From positions 1-64,000 of the forward strand of contig JAAWDM010000023.1 of the NCBI GenBank assembly GCA_022793795.1: a DNA stretch of 64,000 nucleotides, read 5' to 3'. Every line of letters begins with the position of its first letter. Within the stretch, counting starts at the first letter, position 1. Under the pieces are notes generated by a model. It ran no database searches. It was not told where the DNA came from and worked only from the letters and a program-made list of their open reading frames with translations. A program made the translations under genes and the position numbers. This document shows, piece by piece, positions 51,421-61,900 of the stretch. Origin of the DNA: Bacillota bacterium. GTDB taxonomy: Bacteria > Bacillota > Clostridia > Peptostreptococcales > Anaerovoracaceae.

Positions 51421-51492
51421 ATGCACAATACATTGGGTTTATGGGCCTCTCTTTTTATTATACACTATATAGCAAAGAGAGGAATTGTGCAT
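51421..51492 (+). repeat. Nested inverted repeats covering the start region of the first XRE gene
   Basis: The outer arms ATGCACAAT (51421-51429) and ATTGTGCAT (51484-51492) and the inner arms CCTCTCTTT (51446-51454) and AAAGAGAGG (51474-51482) are all perfect. The inner right arm contains the only GAGAGG ribosome site and the centre holds TATACT/TATATA sequences. It may end metY transcription, hide the ribosome site, or act as an operator. Confidence 0.6.
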
Positions 51493-51502
51493 AAATGAAA
51501 AG

Positions 51503-51832
51503 ATGCTAAAGGAAGAAATCGGTGAACGTATCAGGCGATGCAGAGCGGATCGGGGCTTAAATCAAGCAGAACTGGCTGAAATAAGCGGTTTATCCCAGAA
51601 TACGATTTCTGATTTAGAGCGGGATTTGCGATATCCAGTGGCAGATACATTGCTCCGGTTAGCGGAAGCGTTTCATGTGACGACGGACTATATTCTAAAA
51701 GGGCGTACCGCAGACAACCTGAATCCGAAACTGGAAGAAAATGTTGCCTGGGTCATGAGTTTAGACAGTGAAAAACAGGAAGATGTCAACAAGGTCTTTG
51801 ATGTGGCGAGTATTTTTATGAAAAATGAGTGA
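51503..51832 (+). CDS. XRE-family helix-turn-helix regulator
   Basis: About 109 residues. A clear HTH runs from residue 5 to 60 (GERIRRCRADRGLNQAELAEISGLSQNTISDLERDLRYPVADTLL is the region; key turn AEISGLSQNT). The C-terminal 45 residues are acidic. The start is uncertain: ATG 51503 lacks a nearby ribosome site, while an in-frame TTG at 51485 lies in the right arm of the hairpin, three bases after GAGAGG. Small XRE proteins like this act as repressors of nearby genes; the hairpin-rich leader may hold its operator. It precedes a second XRE gene. Confidence 0.8.
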   Translation: MLKEEIGERIRRCRADRGLNQAELAEISGLSQNTISDLERDLRYPVADTLLRLAEAFHVTTDYILKGRTADNLNPKLEENVAWVMSLDSEKQEDVNKVFDVASIFMKNE

Positions 51833-51882
51833 CAACTAGGACTTGATTGACTTTTTTCGGTGACCAAAGTGTTGTAATATGC

Positions 51883-51910
51883 ATAAACCTTATGTATAGA
51901 TAAGGTTTAT
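51883..51910. promoter_or_regulatory. Perfect 11-bp inverted repeat upstream of the second XRE gene
   Basis: ATAAACCTTAT (51883-51893) and ATAAGGTTTAT (51900-51910) flank a 6-base loop. It lies about 65 bases before the second XRE start and is a likely operator. A third stem, CTCTTTTT with AAAAAGGAG (about 51940-51967), covers the ribosome site. Confidence 0.6.
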
Positions 51911-51975
51911 AATGATGTCATTGAAATGGATTCATTTACTCTTTTTGTATAAACTATGAAAAAGGAGTGAATGTC

Positions 51976-52287
51976 ATGGCGTCGGAGTTTAAATTTGAAG
52001 TTGGAAAGCGCATTAAAAAATGCAGAAAAAACTTGGAACTGACACAGGAAGCTTTTGCAGATAAGGTGGGCATGACAGCACATCAAATTTCGCGAGTTGA
52101 AAATGGTCATGAAGAGATTTCTTCAAGGAACCTGGCTAAGATTGCAGAAGTATTTGATATATCAGGAGATTACCTTTTGTTAGGCATTGATAATGGACGA
52201 ATTTCGGTTGAAGAGAAACTTAAGTTTATGAAATGGTTTAGAGAAGGAAAGCTGTTATTTGGTGATGAGTCGGAGGAAATGAAATAG
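51976..52287 (+). CDS. XRE-family helix-turn-helix regulator
   Basis: The 103-residue protein has an HTH near residues 9-65 (GKRIKKCRKNLELTQEAF, then VGMTAHQISRVENGHEEIS) and a short tail. ATG 51976 follows AAAGGAG by eight bases. It belongs to the same broad family as the gene just upstream but is only distantly similar, so it is not a recent duplicate. The upstream perfect inverted repeat is probably its own operator. Confidence 0.85.
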   Translation: MASEFKFEVGKRIKKCRKNLELTQEAFADKVGMTAHQISRVENGHEEISSRNLAKIAEVFDISGDYLLLGIDNGRISVEEKLKFMKWFREGKLLFGDESEEMK

Positions 52288-52328
52288 TCCTCTGGCTCTA
52301 TTTTTTTCATCTTAATTGGAGGGATACT

Positions 52329-52568
52329 ATGAAATACAGAAGGCAATACGATGGAGACGGCAAGGAGCAGTGGGATAGGCAGACGGTTAGATACTACATA
52401 CGTAGGTTGATGCGAGAAACAGCACGTAAATTAGAAGAAGGGAATGGTTTTGAGGAGGAGGTCTGGTATGGAGAACATGAAGAAGCAATAGCACGGCCGG
52501 AGCATTTTTACGATTTAGATCAAGATGGATATGACAGTCTGACAGTTGTTGAAACGGGCTTAATCTGA
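52329..52568 (+). CDS. Small hypothetical protein (79 residues)
   Basis: ATG at 52329 follows TTGGAGGG by six bases, and the gene starts 41 bases after the XRE stop, so it is likely expressed with it. The product is charged throughout: basic at the start (KYRRQYDGDGKEQW, RRLMRETARKLEEG) and acidic at the end (YDLDQDGYDSLTVV). No membrane segment or known domain is recognised. It could be a target or partner of the XRE regulator, as in small toxin-antitoxin-like pairs, but nothing shows this. Confidence 0.55.
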   Translation: MKYRRQYDGDGKEQWDRQTVRYYIRRLMRETARKLEEGNGFEEEVWYGEHEEAIARPEHFYDLDQDGYDSLTVVETGLI

Positions 52569-52594
52569 ACGAAATAGAAATCAGATAATAGGGG

Positions 52595-52623
52595 TTGTAT
52601 TTCCCATCTTTATATGTTACTAT
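52595..52623 (+). promoter_or_regulatory. Candidate promoter of the cobalamin riboswitch transcript
   Basis: TTGTAT at 52595-52600 and TACTAT at 52618-52623 are 17 bases apart, just before the riboswitch. Confidence 0.5.
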
Positions 52624-52649
52624 AAAAACGATTCAGTGAAATATTTATA

Positions 52650-52830
52650 ATGGTTTCGTGTTCTCTGATTACCAACTTTAGGGAGATCAGAGCTAAGATG
52701 GAAGCAGGTGTAAGTCCTGCGCGGTCCCGCCACTGTGAGGCGTGAGTTCTGTCCCAAATGCCACTGTGATATGATTTCATGGGAAGGCGGATAGAGCGGT
52801 TTAGCGTCAAGCCAGGAGACATGCATGGAA
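52650..52830 (+). ncRNA. Cobalamin riboswitch
   Basis: The conserved core is plain: GGAAGCAGGTGTAAGTCCTG then CGCGGTCCCGCCACTGTGA at about 52709-52739, and the B12 box GCCAGGAGACATGC at 52811-52824. The layout (peripheral P7-P11-like stems between the core and the box) is of the long class I type. The only gene downstream is the giant secreted protein at 52967. Ends are approximate. Confidence 0.95.
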
Positions 52831-52873
52831 GCTCTGGATTCGCGGTGTCGGAAGAACGCTGGGAACTGTTTTA

Positions 52874-52922
52874 TTTACAGAAAAACGGGCTGTAAGAGGA
52901 AAGTATCTTCTTACAGCTTTTT
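52874..52922 (+). terminator. Riboswitch terminator with competing antiterminator
   Basis: GCTGTAAGA (52889-52897) pairs with TCTTACAGC (52909-52917), followed by TTTTT at 52918-52922. An upstream TTTACAG (52874-52880) can pair with CTGTAA (52890-52895) instead and break the terminator. This suits a switch that stops transcription when cobalamin is bound. Confidence 0.85.
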
Positions 52923-52966
52923 ATATTCCAGAAAAGACACAAGATTATTTCATAGGAGGAAAGAGG

Positions 52967-55900
52967 ATGAAAAAATGGAAAGAAAATCGTTTTTTGGCAG
53001 TTATATTGATGGTGACCATGGTCATTACGATGATGCCAATGAACGTGTTTGCAGATGAAGGAGCTTTGGAAGAAATCGCAGCTCCCACAAATATGCAGAC
53101 AGTCCAGGAAAATGACAATCAGATACAGGGCTCTGGTACAGCAGAGGATCCCTATCTGATTGAAAACGGGATACAGCTAGAATCTCTGGGAGGTCAATCT
53201 CTGTCGGGATACTATCGAATTACCGCAGATATGGATATGAGCGGGATTGAGATGCGGCCTATCAGCAATTTCAGCAATGGTCTGTTTGATGGCGGTGGAT
53301 TTGTTATCAGTAATCTGACCATATCCGCTTCCAATAATACAGGATTGTTTGCACAGTTGGGAAGCGGGGCTAATTTGCAGTCCATTATTTTGGAGGACTG
53401 TACGATTATCAACACTTCCGGCGGCGGCAGTAACGGTGTGGGCGCTCTGGTGGGAAAGGTTAACATGGATGCGACCATTTCCGATTGCGGTGTGGGCGGC
53501 AACTCTCAGATCAGTAGTTCGGCTACCAATTACACAAATGTGGGAGGCCTGATAGGGCTCATCGACTATACTTGCACAGTGCAGGGATGTTTTGCAAAGG
53601 TCAGCCTGACTGGAGGAAACTATTATAGCAATAGAAACAACTATACAGGGGGACTGATTGGCAGAATCAACGACTATCAAGCTGTCATTTCCGATTGCTA
53701 TGTCATAGGGGCTATTAACGCCAGATATAGTTGTGCCGGTGGGCTAGTAGGCGGCATCTATGGAAGCGGAAAGACCCAGGAATTTAAAAATTGTTATGCA
53801 GTCACTACCATAGAAGGGGAAAAGGAGGACTATCATTATGGGTTTGGATACTGTAATTCTTCCTATTCGTCCAATGTGATTTTTACCAACTGCTATTATG
53901 ACAGGGATAGAAATGGGAAACCTTCTACTAATCATAATTCGGCTGATGTTATCATGGGTAAGACCGATGGAGAGATGGCATCTTTGGCTCCAGAGCTGGG
54001 CGCCAGTTTCCAGACAGGAACCGAAGGTTATCCTATTTTAAAGTGGGAAGACCCAAACGCCACCTATGGCATCACTTTGACAGTGATACCGGCAGATGGT
54101 GTTTTGATCTTTGACGGTACAGTGCAGCCGGCCAATGAGGAGGGAATCTATACCTTCCCTGGACTGGAATCAGGAAGCGAACACACCTATACGGCAAGCC
54201 AAAGGGATGAGACTACCGATTTTGCACCGAAGAGTGGAACCATTATCATTGGGAAAAAGGATGTAGCGCAAACCATAGAACTTGAAGAGAACCGGTACGA
54301 CATGACCTTTACTATGACACAGCAGGGCGTGGAACTTGTGGTCAAGGATGAGGACGGCCATGTTTTGACCCCGCAAAACATGGATGGTGGGAAAGTGGTT
54401 TATCAGGTCGTAAACGGTTCCTATACCTATTTTGCTTCTGGCTTTGGCTATGAGGGCAAAGAGGGAACAGTGGCGGTAGACAGAGATGCAGTAGAGGAAG
54501 CGGTAGCATTAAAGCAGACCCCTGCTCACATGGTTACCTTCCGATATGGCCAGTTAATTGACAACCAGGACATTGAAAACGGCAGCCTGACTGTCACCAC
54601 AGGAGAGCGGCAGATACAGCCGGAGACAGACGGTCTTACCTATCGACTGCCTGTTGGCTATGACTATACATACAGCTTTAAGAGCGCTAATTATGCCAAG
54701 GTAAACGGTGAAATAGGGCTGTCAGAAGCAGATACAGATGGCAGCCAAACCATTGTGATTCCATTGACTGTAAAAACGGCATGGGGCGGCAGCGACGATG
54801 TGATGGAACCAGCCCTCAATGAGGACGGTGTTTATGAGATTGGAACCGGCGCCCAGCTGGCATGGCTGGCCCAGAAGGTCAACAGCAGTTCTAACCTAGA
54901 GGTAAAGGCTGTTTTAACCAGAGATATTGATTTGGGTGACGAAGAGTGGACACCTATTGGAACGTCCACCAACCATGGATTTAAAGGAACCCTGGATGGA
55001 AAGGGTCATACTATCACAGGTCTTTCGATTTCCCTTGCATCGGGAAGCGGAAGCGGAAAAGGCCTCTTTGGCTATATCAATGGCGGCGCGGTAAAAAATC
55101 TTACCGTAAAGGGAAGTATTCAGGTGTCTGCCGACTATGTGGGCGGTATCGCAGGCTGTATAAACGGTTCGGATGTGATTCAAAACTGCGCTTCCTATGT
55201 GGAAGTATCCGGTAACAATCGGGTCGGCGGTATTGTGGGAAATATCAACACCTCATCGCCAAAGCAGATAGACGGTTGCGCCAATTATGGAGCGGTCAGC
55301 GGAACCAATCAGGTGGGCGGCCTGGTTGGATATATGTATTATGCAGGTACTGTATCCAATTCCTATAACAGCGGTCAAATCGCAGGTACACGATATGTAG
55401 GCGGTATCACAGGATGGATGAACGACAGTAAGGCCGTTGTCCAAAATTGCTATACAGTGGGAACTGTTACAGGTGGCCAAAATACAGCCCCTGCCATCGG
55501 TCAGAAGTCCTCTGGCGCGGTGACAAATCTGTATAATTTGGACACTAACGGCAACGACCCTAACAGTACAGCCAAGACAGAAGAAGAACTGAAGTCCGCT
55601 GAATTTGTGGCTTTGCTTGGCGAACCATTTATCTCCGACATGAAATTGCCGATTAACGATGGATATCCAATCCTGAGTTGGCAGGATACCAACCCAAGGT
55701 ATATGGTAACCCTTGCGGTAGAACCAGCTGATGCACAGGTGGTCTTAAAGGATGAGACAGGAACACCAGTGGCAGCTTCAAGTCAGGAGAATGGAAATTA
55801 TATTTGGTCGCTGGTTGCAGGAGACTATACCTACACGGTTAGCAGCTTTGGCAAGGAAACAAAGAAGGGCGTTATGCATGTGACACCGGAGACTGGCGTA

Positions 55901-58900
55901 GAGGGAATTCATGAGACCATCATTCTTGAGGACGCTGCAAACTATTCGGTCAGCTTCATGATTACACCTGCAGAAGCAAATCCTGTCATTACTCTCATGT
56001 ATCAGGGCAAGATTTTGGGCACGGAAACTCCTGGAACCTGGCAGCTTCCAGCAGGGGAATATACCTATACGGTGAAGGCCAAGGGATATGGCAAAGAAAC
56101 CGGCGGTTTTACGGTGACAGATGAAGGACTCACCCTCCCTGTGGCTCTGACAGAAACGCAGGGATGGGACGGAGAAACCATAGAGGAGCCAAACCTGGTA
56201 GACGACGTTTATCAGATTGCATCAGGTGAGGAACTGGCCTGGTTTGCCCAGCAGGTAAATGAAGGCCCAGGGAAAAATTACGATGCTGTTTTGACCGATG
56301 ATGTGAATTTGGGCGGCCATCTGTGGACGCCTATTGGAAGGTCATATAGCTATCGGTATGCTGGCAGCTTCGACGGTGGAGAGCATCAGATTTCTGGATT
56401 AAAAGTGGAATGTGGAAACGGTTACGGAGGGCTCTTTGGCTATGTGGAAGGCAGCAGCGCTTCCCATGCAAAAATTGCCAATCTTACAGTAGAAGGAACC
56501 GTAACCAATACCTATGGATATTTGGGCGGCATTGTTGGCCGCGGAAGTTATGTGGATGTGTTAAACTGCCACAGTCTGGCTGCTGTTGTTCTGGAAGAAA
56601 CCACAACAGGCCGATATATAGGCGGTATCATCGGACAGATTGAAAACGGCGCCGTGGAGAACTGCTCTAATCACGGTCAGGTTGGCGGGGCTAAGGGAAC
56701 CTATGTAGGCGGTATCATTGGCTATAACGATGGAAATCTGACCGGATGTTATAATGGAGGACTGGTATCAGGAGCTTCAGACATAGGGGGCGTCATCGGA
56801 TTTTTGACCGGTTATAAGTCTAAGGCTTCCGATATTTACAATGTAGGTGAAATTAGTGGTAGTGTCAATGTAGGCGGACTCATAGGCAAGGCTTATGCCA
56901 ATGTGGAAAAGGGTTATGCCGCAGGGCAGGTGACTGGCGGAAAAGGCGCCTTTGGAACCTTTTCATCTGGGTATACCATAACGGGTATTTACTGTTTAAA
57001 TACCCTGCCAGCTGACGAAAAAGCTACAGTTCTTGCAGAAGCAGACTTAAAGAATTTAACAGATACCTTAAATGATGGTAGGGAGACTCCTGTGTGGAAA
57101 TCGGCGGCGTCTATGAATCAGGGCTATCCGATTTTGGCATGGCAGAAGGTATCCGCGTCAGAAGAACCGGTTTATTTGGAAGCTGTTCAAGATATCAACT
57201 GGGAATCCTATGTGGAGACCTATATCGACCCAGAAGAAAACCAACAGTATGACGTAATGATCCATCGGCCAGTGGTCAGATGGGATAAAGTGGCCCACGC
57301 CGAAACCTATACGGCAACCCTTTGGAAACAAGGCTTTACATGGAATGAATTGACTGAGGAGGAATCAGCAGCCTTTTATGGAAATAGGTTAAACGCCCGC
57401 CAGAAACTGATGCTCATCGATGAGAATGAGATTGTGGCAGCCATGACGGAAGCAGAACTGGCAGTATATGAAAACCTATATGAAGCGGTGTTGGAAGCGG
57501 TACAGAAAGACGGCGATTCAGAAGCAACGGAAAACGCCAGAGCAGAATATTTGATTGGGATTGCAACTGACGGCAACCATCAGGTACGACTAGGTTACCA
57601 TGTGCCAACAGTGGGCAAGGTGAAAGACGTAACGGGAATCACAGAAAATAGCTGGGATTTTGGAGCAGACATCAATGAACAGGGTGAAGGTCGCTACTAT
57701 GTAACCGTAACGCCTGTGGCTAAGGAGGACAGCGACTATCTGACGCCAGAGCCATTGGTTTTGGATCATGACAGTGCGGCAGATTTGGATGCAGCCAATC
57801 AGGATGCATGCTACAACCATTTGAGACAGCCGTATAACCTGCGGTGGGATGGAACGGTGGCAAAGTGGGCCTGCGACAGTAAGGAAGCTGATTTTTGCTC
57901 CATCACCCTTTATGAAGTGACAGGCAGCAAAGAAGCGCCGGTTTATACTGTAGTGACGCACGAACTGCTTCAGGCGGGCGCCACTGGGGCTGACTTTGGC
58001 AGATATTTTACAGCGGATAAGAGATATGCCTTTGCTGTAAGGGCAGAGGCAGGCGAAGCCGGCATGATTGCAGGTTATAGTATGAGCCCTCGTTCTGTTT
58101 ACAGCAGCGAATTTGTGGTGGGAAATCCACAGATTCCAGGGGAGGACACCGACCGGTCGGATTGGATTGCCATTTCATCAGCTAAGGAGTGGATTGACCT
58201 GGCCAACGTGGAGGATATTTCCGTCAGCCAGGAGGATAAGACCAGCCAGCAAACCATCGCATGGGGCAAGAAATATTATTTGACGGCGGACATTGACTTT
58301 TCCAACCTGTCGGCAGCTGACCAGACAAAGACCAAATCCATCGGCAATGTGACCAATCGTTTTATGGGTGTCATGGATGGAAACGGTCATAGGATCAAAG
58401 GTCTGACCTTAAGCAACAACGATGCAGGACTGTTTGCATATATTGGCGCCACAGGGCTGGTCTATGATATTACGGTGGAAAACGCCAACGTGCTGTTTTC
58501 CGATAATGCGGCGGTAATGGCCCTCAATAATTTCGGAACCATTGCAGAGTGTGGTGTCATCAACTGCAATATTACGGCAGACACCGGCGCAGTGCTGGGC
58601 GGCATGGTCAGCAGAAACTATGGCAAAATCAGGGATTCCTATGTGGAAGGCGGAAGCTTGACCTCCAACGCCCTTTCAGCCACTGGTCACGCCGGTTTCG
58701 TAGGGGCCAATGAAGAGGGAGCCTTCATCGAGAGATGCTGGACTTCCATGGATGTGAATACGGGCAGCGAGTATGCAGGCGGTTTCCTGGGTCTTGGATA
58801 CGGTGGAACCATTAAAGACTGTTTTGCCCTGGGCGACGTTTCCGCTAGAAGTTATTCCGGTGGATTTGTGGGAAGCTCCGTATTTGACGGGAACGTATAT

Positions 58901-61900
58901 GAAAACTGCTATGCAGCAGGCAAGGTGACGGTCAGCAGCGGATTGGAGGGTCACGGCTTTATCAGCCCGAGAAAACCGGATTCTGCCTTCCAGACTGACA
59001 TCACCAAAGAGGTCAAGAACTGTTACTATAACGCGGCCTCTCTTGATGACGATTATGCCGCAGCAAAGAGCCAGGCAGAGATGAAGGAATCCGGCTTCCT
59101 GCGTCTATTGGATAACAATAGAGGCGTATGGGTGCAGGACAGTGAGAAAAACGACGGTATGCCATACCTGGCAGCGGTGAAAGCGCCGCAAAAGACGGAG
59201 ACCAAGGAGATAACGGTGGAAATCGCTCTGGCCACTTATGATAAGGAGGCTTATGGATTTTCACAGTTGGGAGACGTGATTTCCGTGACCCTGGAAAGCG
59301 ATGGAAACACCAGAATCGTGGATGTATTAGATGCAGCGATGGCCCAGGATAAGTTGACCTATTCCTATCAGACTACCAGCGCCTTTGGCCGGTATATTCA
59401 TATGATAAACGGATATGCGGTAGAGCCGCCGGATGGATGGATGTTTACTGTAAACGACCAGCTTTCCAACGTCAGCGCATCCCTTGCCGTAGTAAAAGAC
59501 GGCGACAGGATTCTTTGGTATGAGGGCGCTACGGAGAACCTATTCAAAGGCCCGACCTGGGGGAGCATTACTGAGGGAGAGACCATCCAGTGGGTTGATA
59601 TTGAAAACCTATCTCAACTGAAAGCCCTGGCAGATTCCAGGGATAAAGAGACCCTTGCAAAGAATTATCGTCTGACCTGCGATTTAGATATGAGCGGTGT
59701 AGAATTCCCGGGCATTGGCTCTGTGAGTATGCCGTTTACTGGAATGTTCGACGGACAGGGTCATACAGTTTCCTATGTGACCATGACAGGCAACGGAAGT
59801 GGAACGGGATTTTTCAACGCAATACAGGGAGCAGTGGTGAAGAATCTTCACCTGACAGATGTAAATATTACTGGAGAAAATCAGGTTGGTGGCCTGGTAG
59901 GTATGGCAAAGGCCCAGCTGGACCAGGAGGATATGGCTAAAAATGAAGCCAATCTGATTGGAAACTGTACAGTGACCGGTACGGTAACGGCCACTGGCCA
60001 TGAACCAGGCTGTGTAGGCGGTTTGGTAGGTCAGAACTGTAAGGATTATGACAAGGACACCTTGTTTACCATTGCCAGCGCCATTGATAAGTGTAAGGCC
60101 GATGTGACGGTAACAGGACGTTATAAGGCAGGCGGCCTGGTAGGAGAAAATGGCGGCGCCATTACCCAGAGCGGGGCTACCGGAACGGTTACTTCAGAAG
60201 GAGGCGCCATTACCGGTGGATTCGTTGGGGACAACACCGGCGATATTTATGACTGTTATGGAACAGGCCATGTAATCGGAGGAAACCATACAGGTGGGTT
60301 TGTCGGTTACAGCGATGGAACTGTGAAAAACTGTTACAGTTTAGGTAATGTATCCGGTGTGGATTATACCGGCGGCTTTGCAGGCGGAATTAGCAAAGGG
60401 GATTTCGTCATCAGTGCAGGTAAGGTCGTAGTCATCGGCCAGCCGACCCAGGGGTATAACGCTGGATTTGCCGGCGAGTTGGGCGGCGCTCTGACTGGTG
60501 TGGAAAATCAGATTACCATTAAGAATGTATATGGAAACTGCGTAGGTGAAGAGGGAATTCTCAACGTGGTTGGCAACAGCAGCAAGTTTACTGCTGATAC
60601 GGTTAAGGAAAAACTGGCGGAGATGACCCTTTCCACCAGAAAAGAAGTGGCGGATCAGTTATACGAAATGTTCGGTATTCAGTTGCCGACTCCAGACTTA
60701 GAGCAGGAGGCTGTCAAGTATGAAAGCATTGCAATAGGTAGCGATGTGGAAGCAGGACGGAAACTCTCTCTTATGAAAGAAGGTGAGACAGAAGCTGCAG
60801 ATATTCAGGTGACTTATACGGTGGATAATGACTTTGCTGCTTATATGGAAGGCGGCAGCCACTTAATTTTGAAGAAGGCCAACGATACGGCTGCTACCAT
60901 CTATGTTCCGGTAAGGGTGAAACTGACCGATGCCGACGGTGTTTCTTATACGAAGGAGTTATCTGTAGCCCTATGTGTAGGAGATAAACAAAGGGAAGAC
61001 TTGCTGGACGCCATCGCGGCAACCTATGAAAAGGTCAGCGACAGCTGGACGGTGATGGATATGGTGGTCTACCAAAGTCTGGCGGGAAAGACCATAAAGA
61101 CCGACGAAAAGACTCTGCAAAACGCTCTGAATCTGATGATTGGGGAGGCGGCAGACAGCAAGTCTACCGCTTCCGACAGGGCCCGCCTGGAAATCGTGCT
61201 GCGGGCTATGGGCATTGACAGCGCCAAGCTATATGAGGCCAACAGCTTAAAGGCCATAGACAACAGCAAGAACCTGACTTCCATGGATTTGCTCAGCGGC
61301 GGGTACTACAGCGCCCCTTGGATTTTGTTAAGTGAACTGGAAGGAAACGTGAAGCTGACGGATATCCAGAGAGATTCCTTGATTGGCGTATTAAAGGAAA
61401 ATGCAGGCGACGGCCTCTTTGGCTATGAATGGGGCGGCGTAACCTACACTGATGTGGATACGGCGGCTGTAACCCTGGCAGCCCTTGCGCCTTACTATGA
61501 TGCCAATGACGACGCAAAGACATTAGTTGATTTGATTGTAAAAGGACTTAGAGGCAGTCAGGATGAGAAGGGCTCCTTTGGCAGCGCCAACAGCGACGCC
61601 ATGGTCATCATTGGCCTTTTAGCCAAGGGAGAAAATCCTTTTACTTGGCAGGCATCCTCTGGGGTTTCTGTGGTAGACGGACTGCTTTCCTATGTGAATC
61701 CAAAGACCCAGCAGTTTACCTTTGGAGGAAGCGATAATGCTTTGGCTACAGAACAGGCTTTCAGAGCATTGGTGGCCTTAGCAAAATATGATGGACAGAC
61801 GGCGTATAACATCTACGATTTCAGCCAGACAGTTGTGGTTCCAGGTCACGCCACTGGTCAGGGCGCTGTGGACGTGCCGCCTGCACCGGGGGATGATAAG

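Noticed and set aside
53177-53680. 167-residue minus-strand ORF
   Set aside because: It is antisense to the first GLUG module; open frames arise from the repetitive codon use.
53130-60650. Repeated GGLVG-type codons in the giant gene as a DNA tandem repeat
   Set aside because: The repetition is at protein level (diverged GLUG turns); no near-identical DNA repeats were seen.
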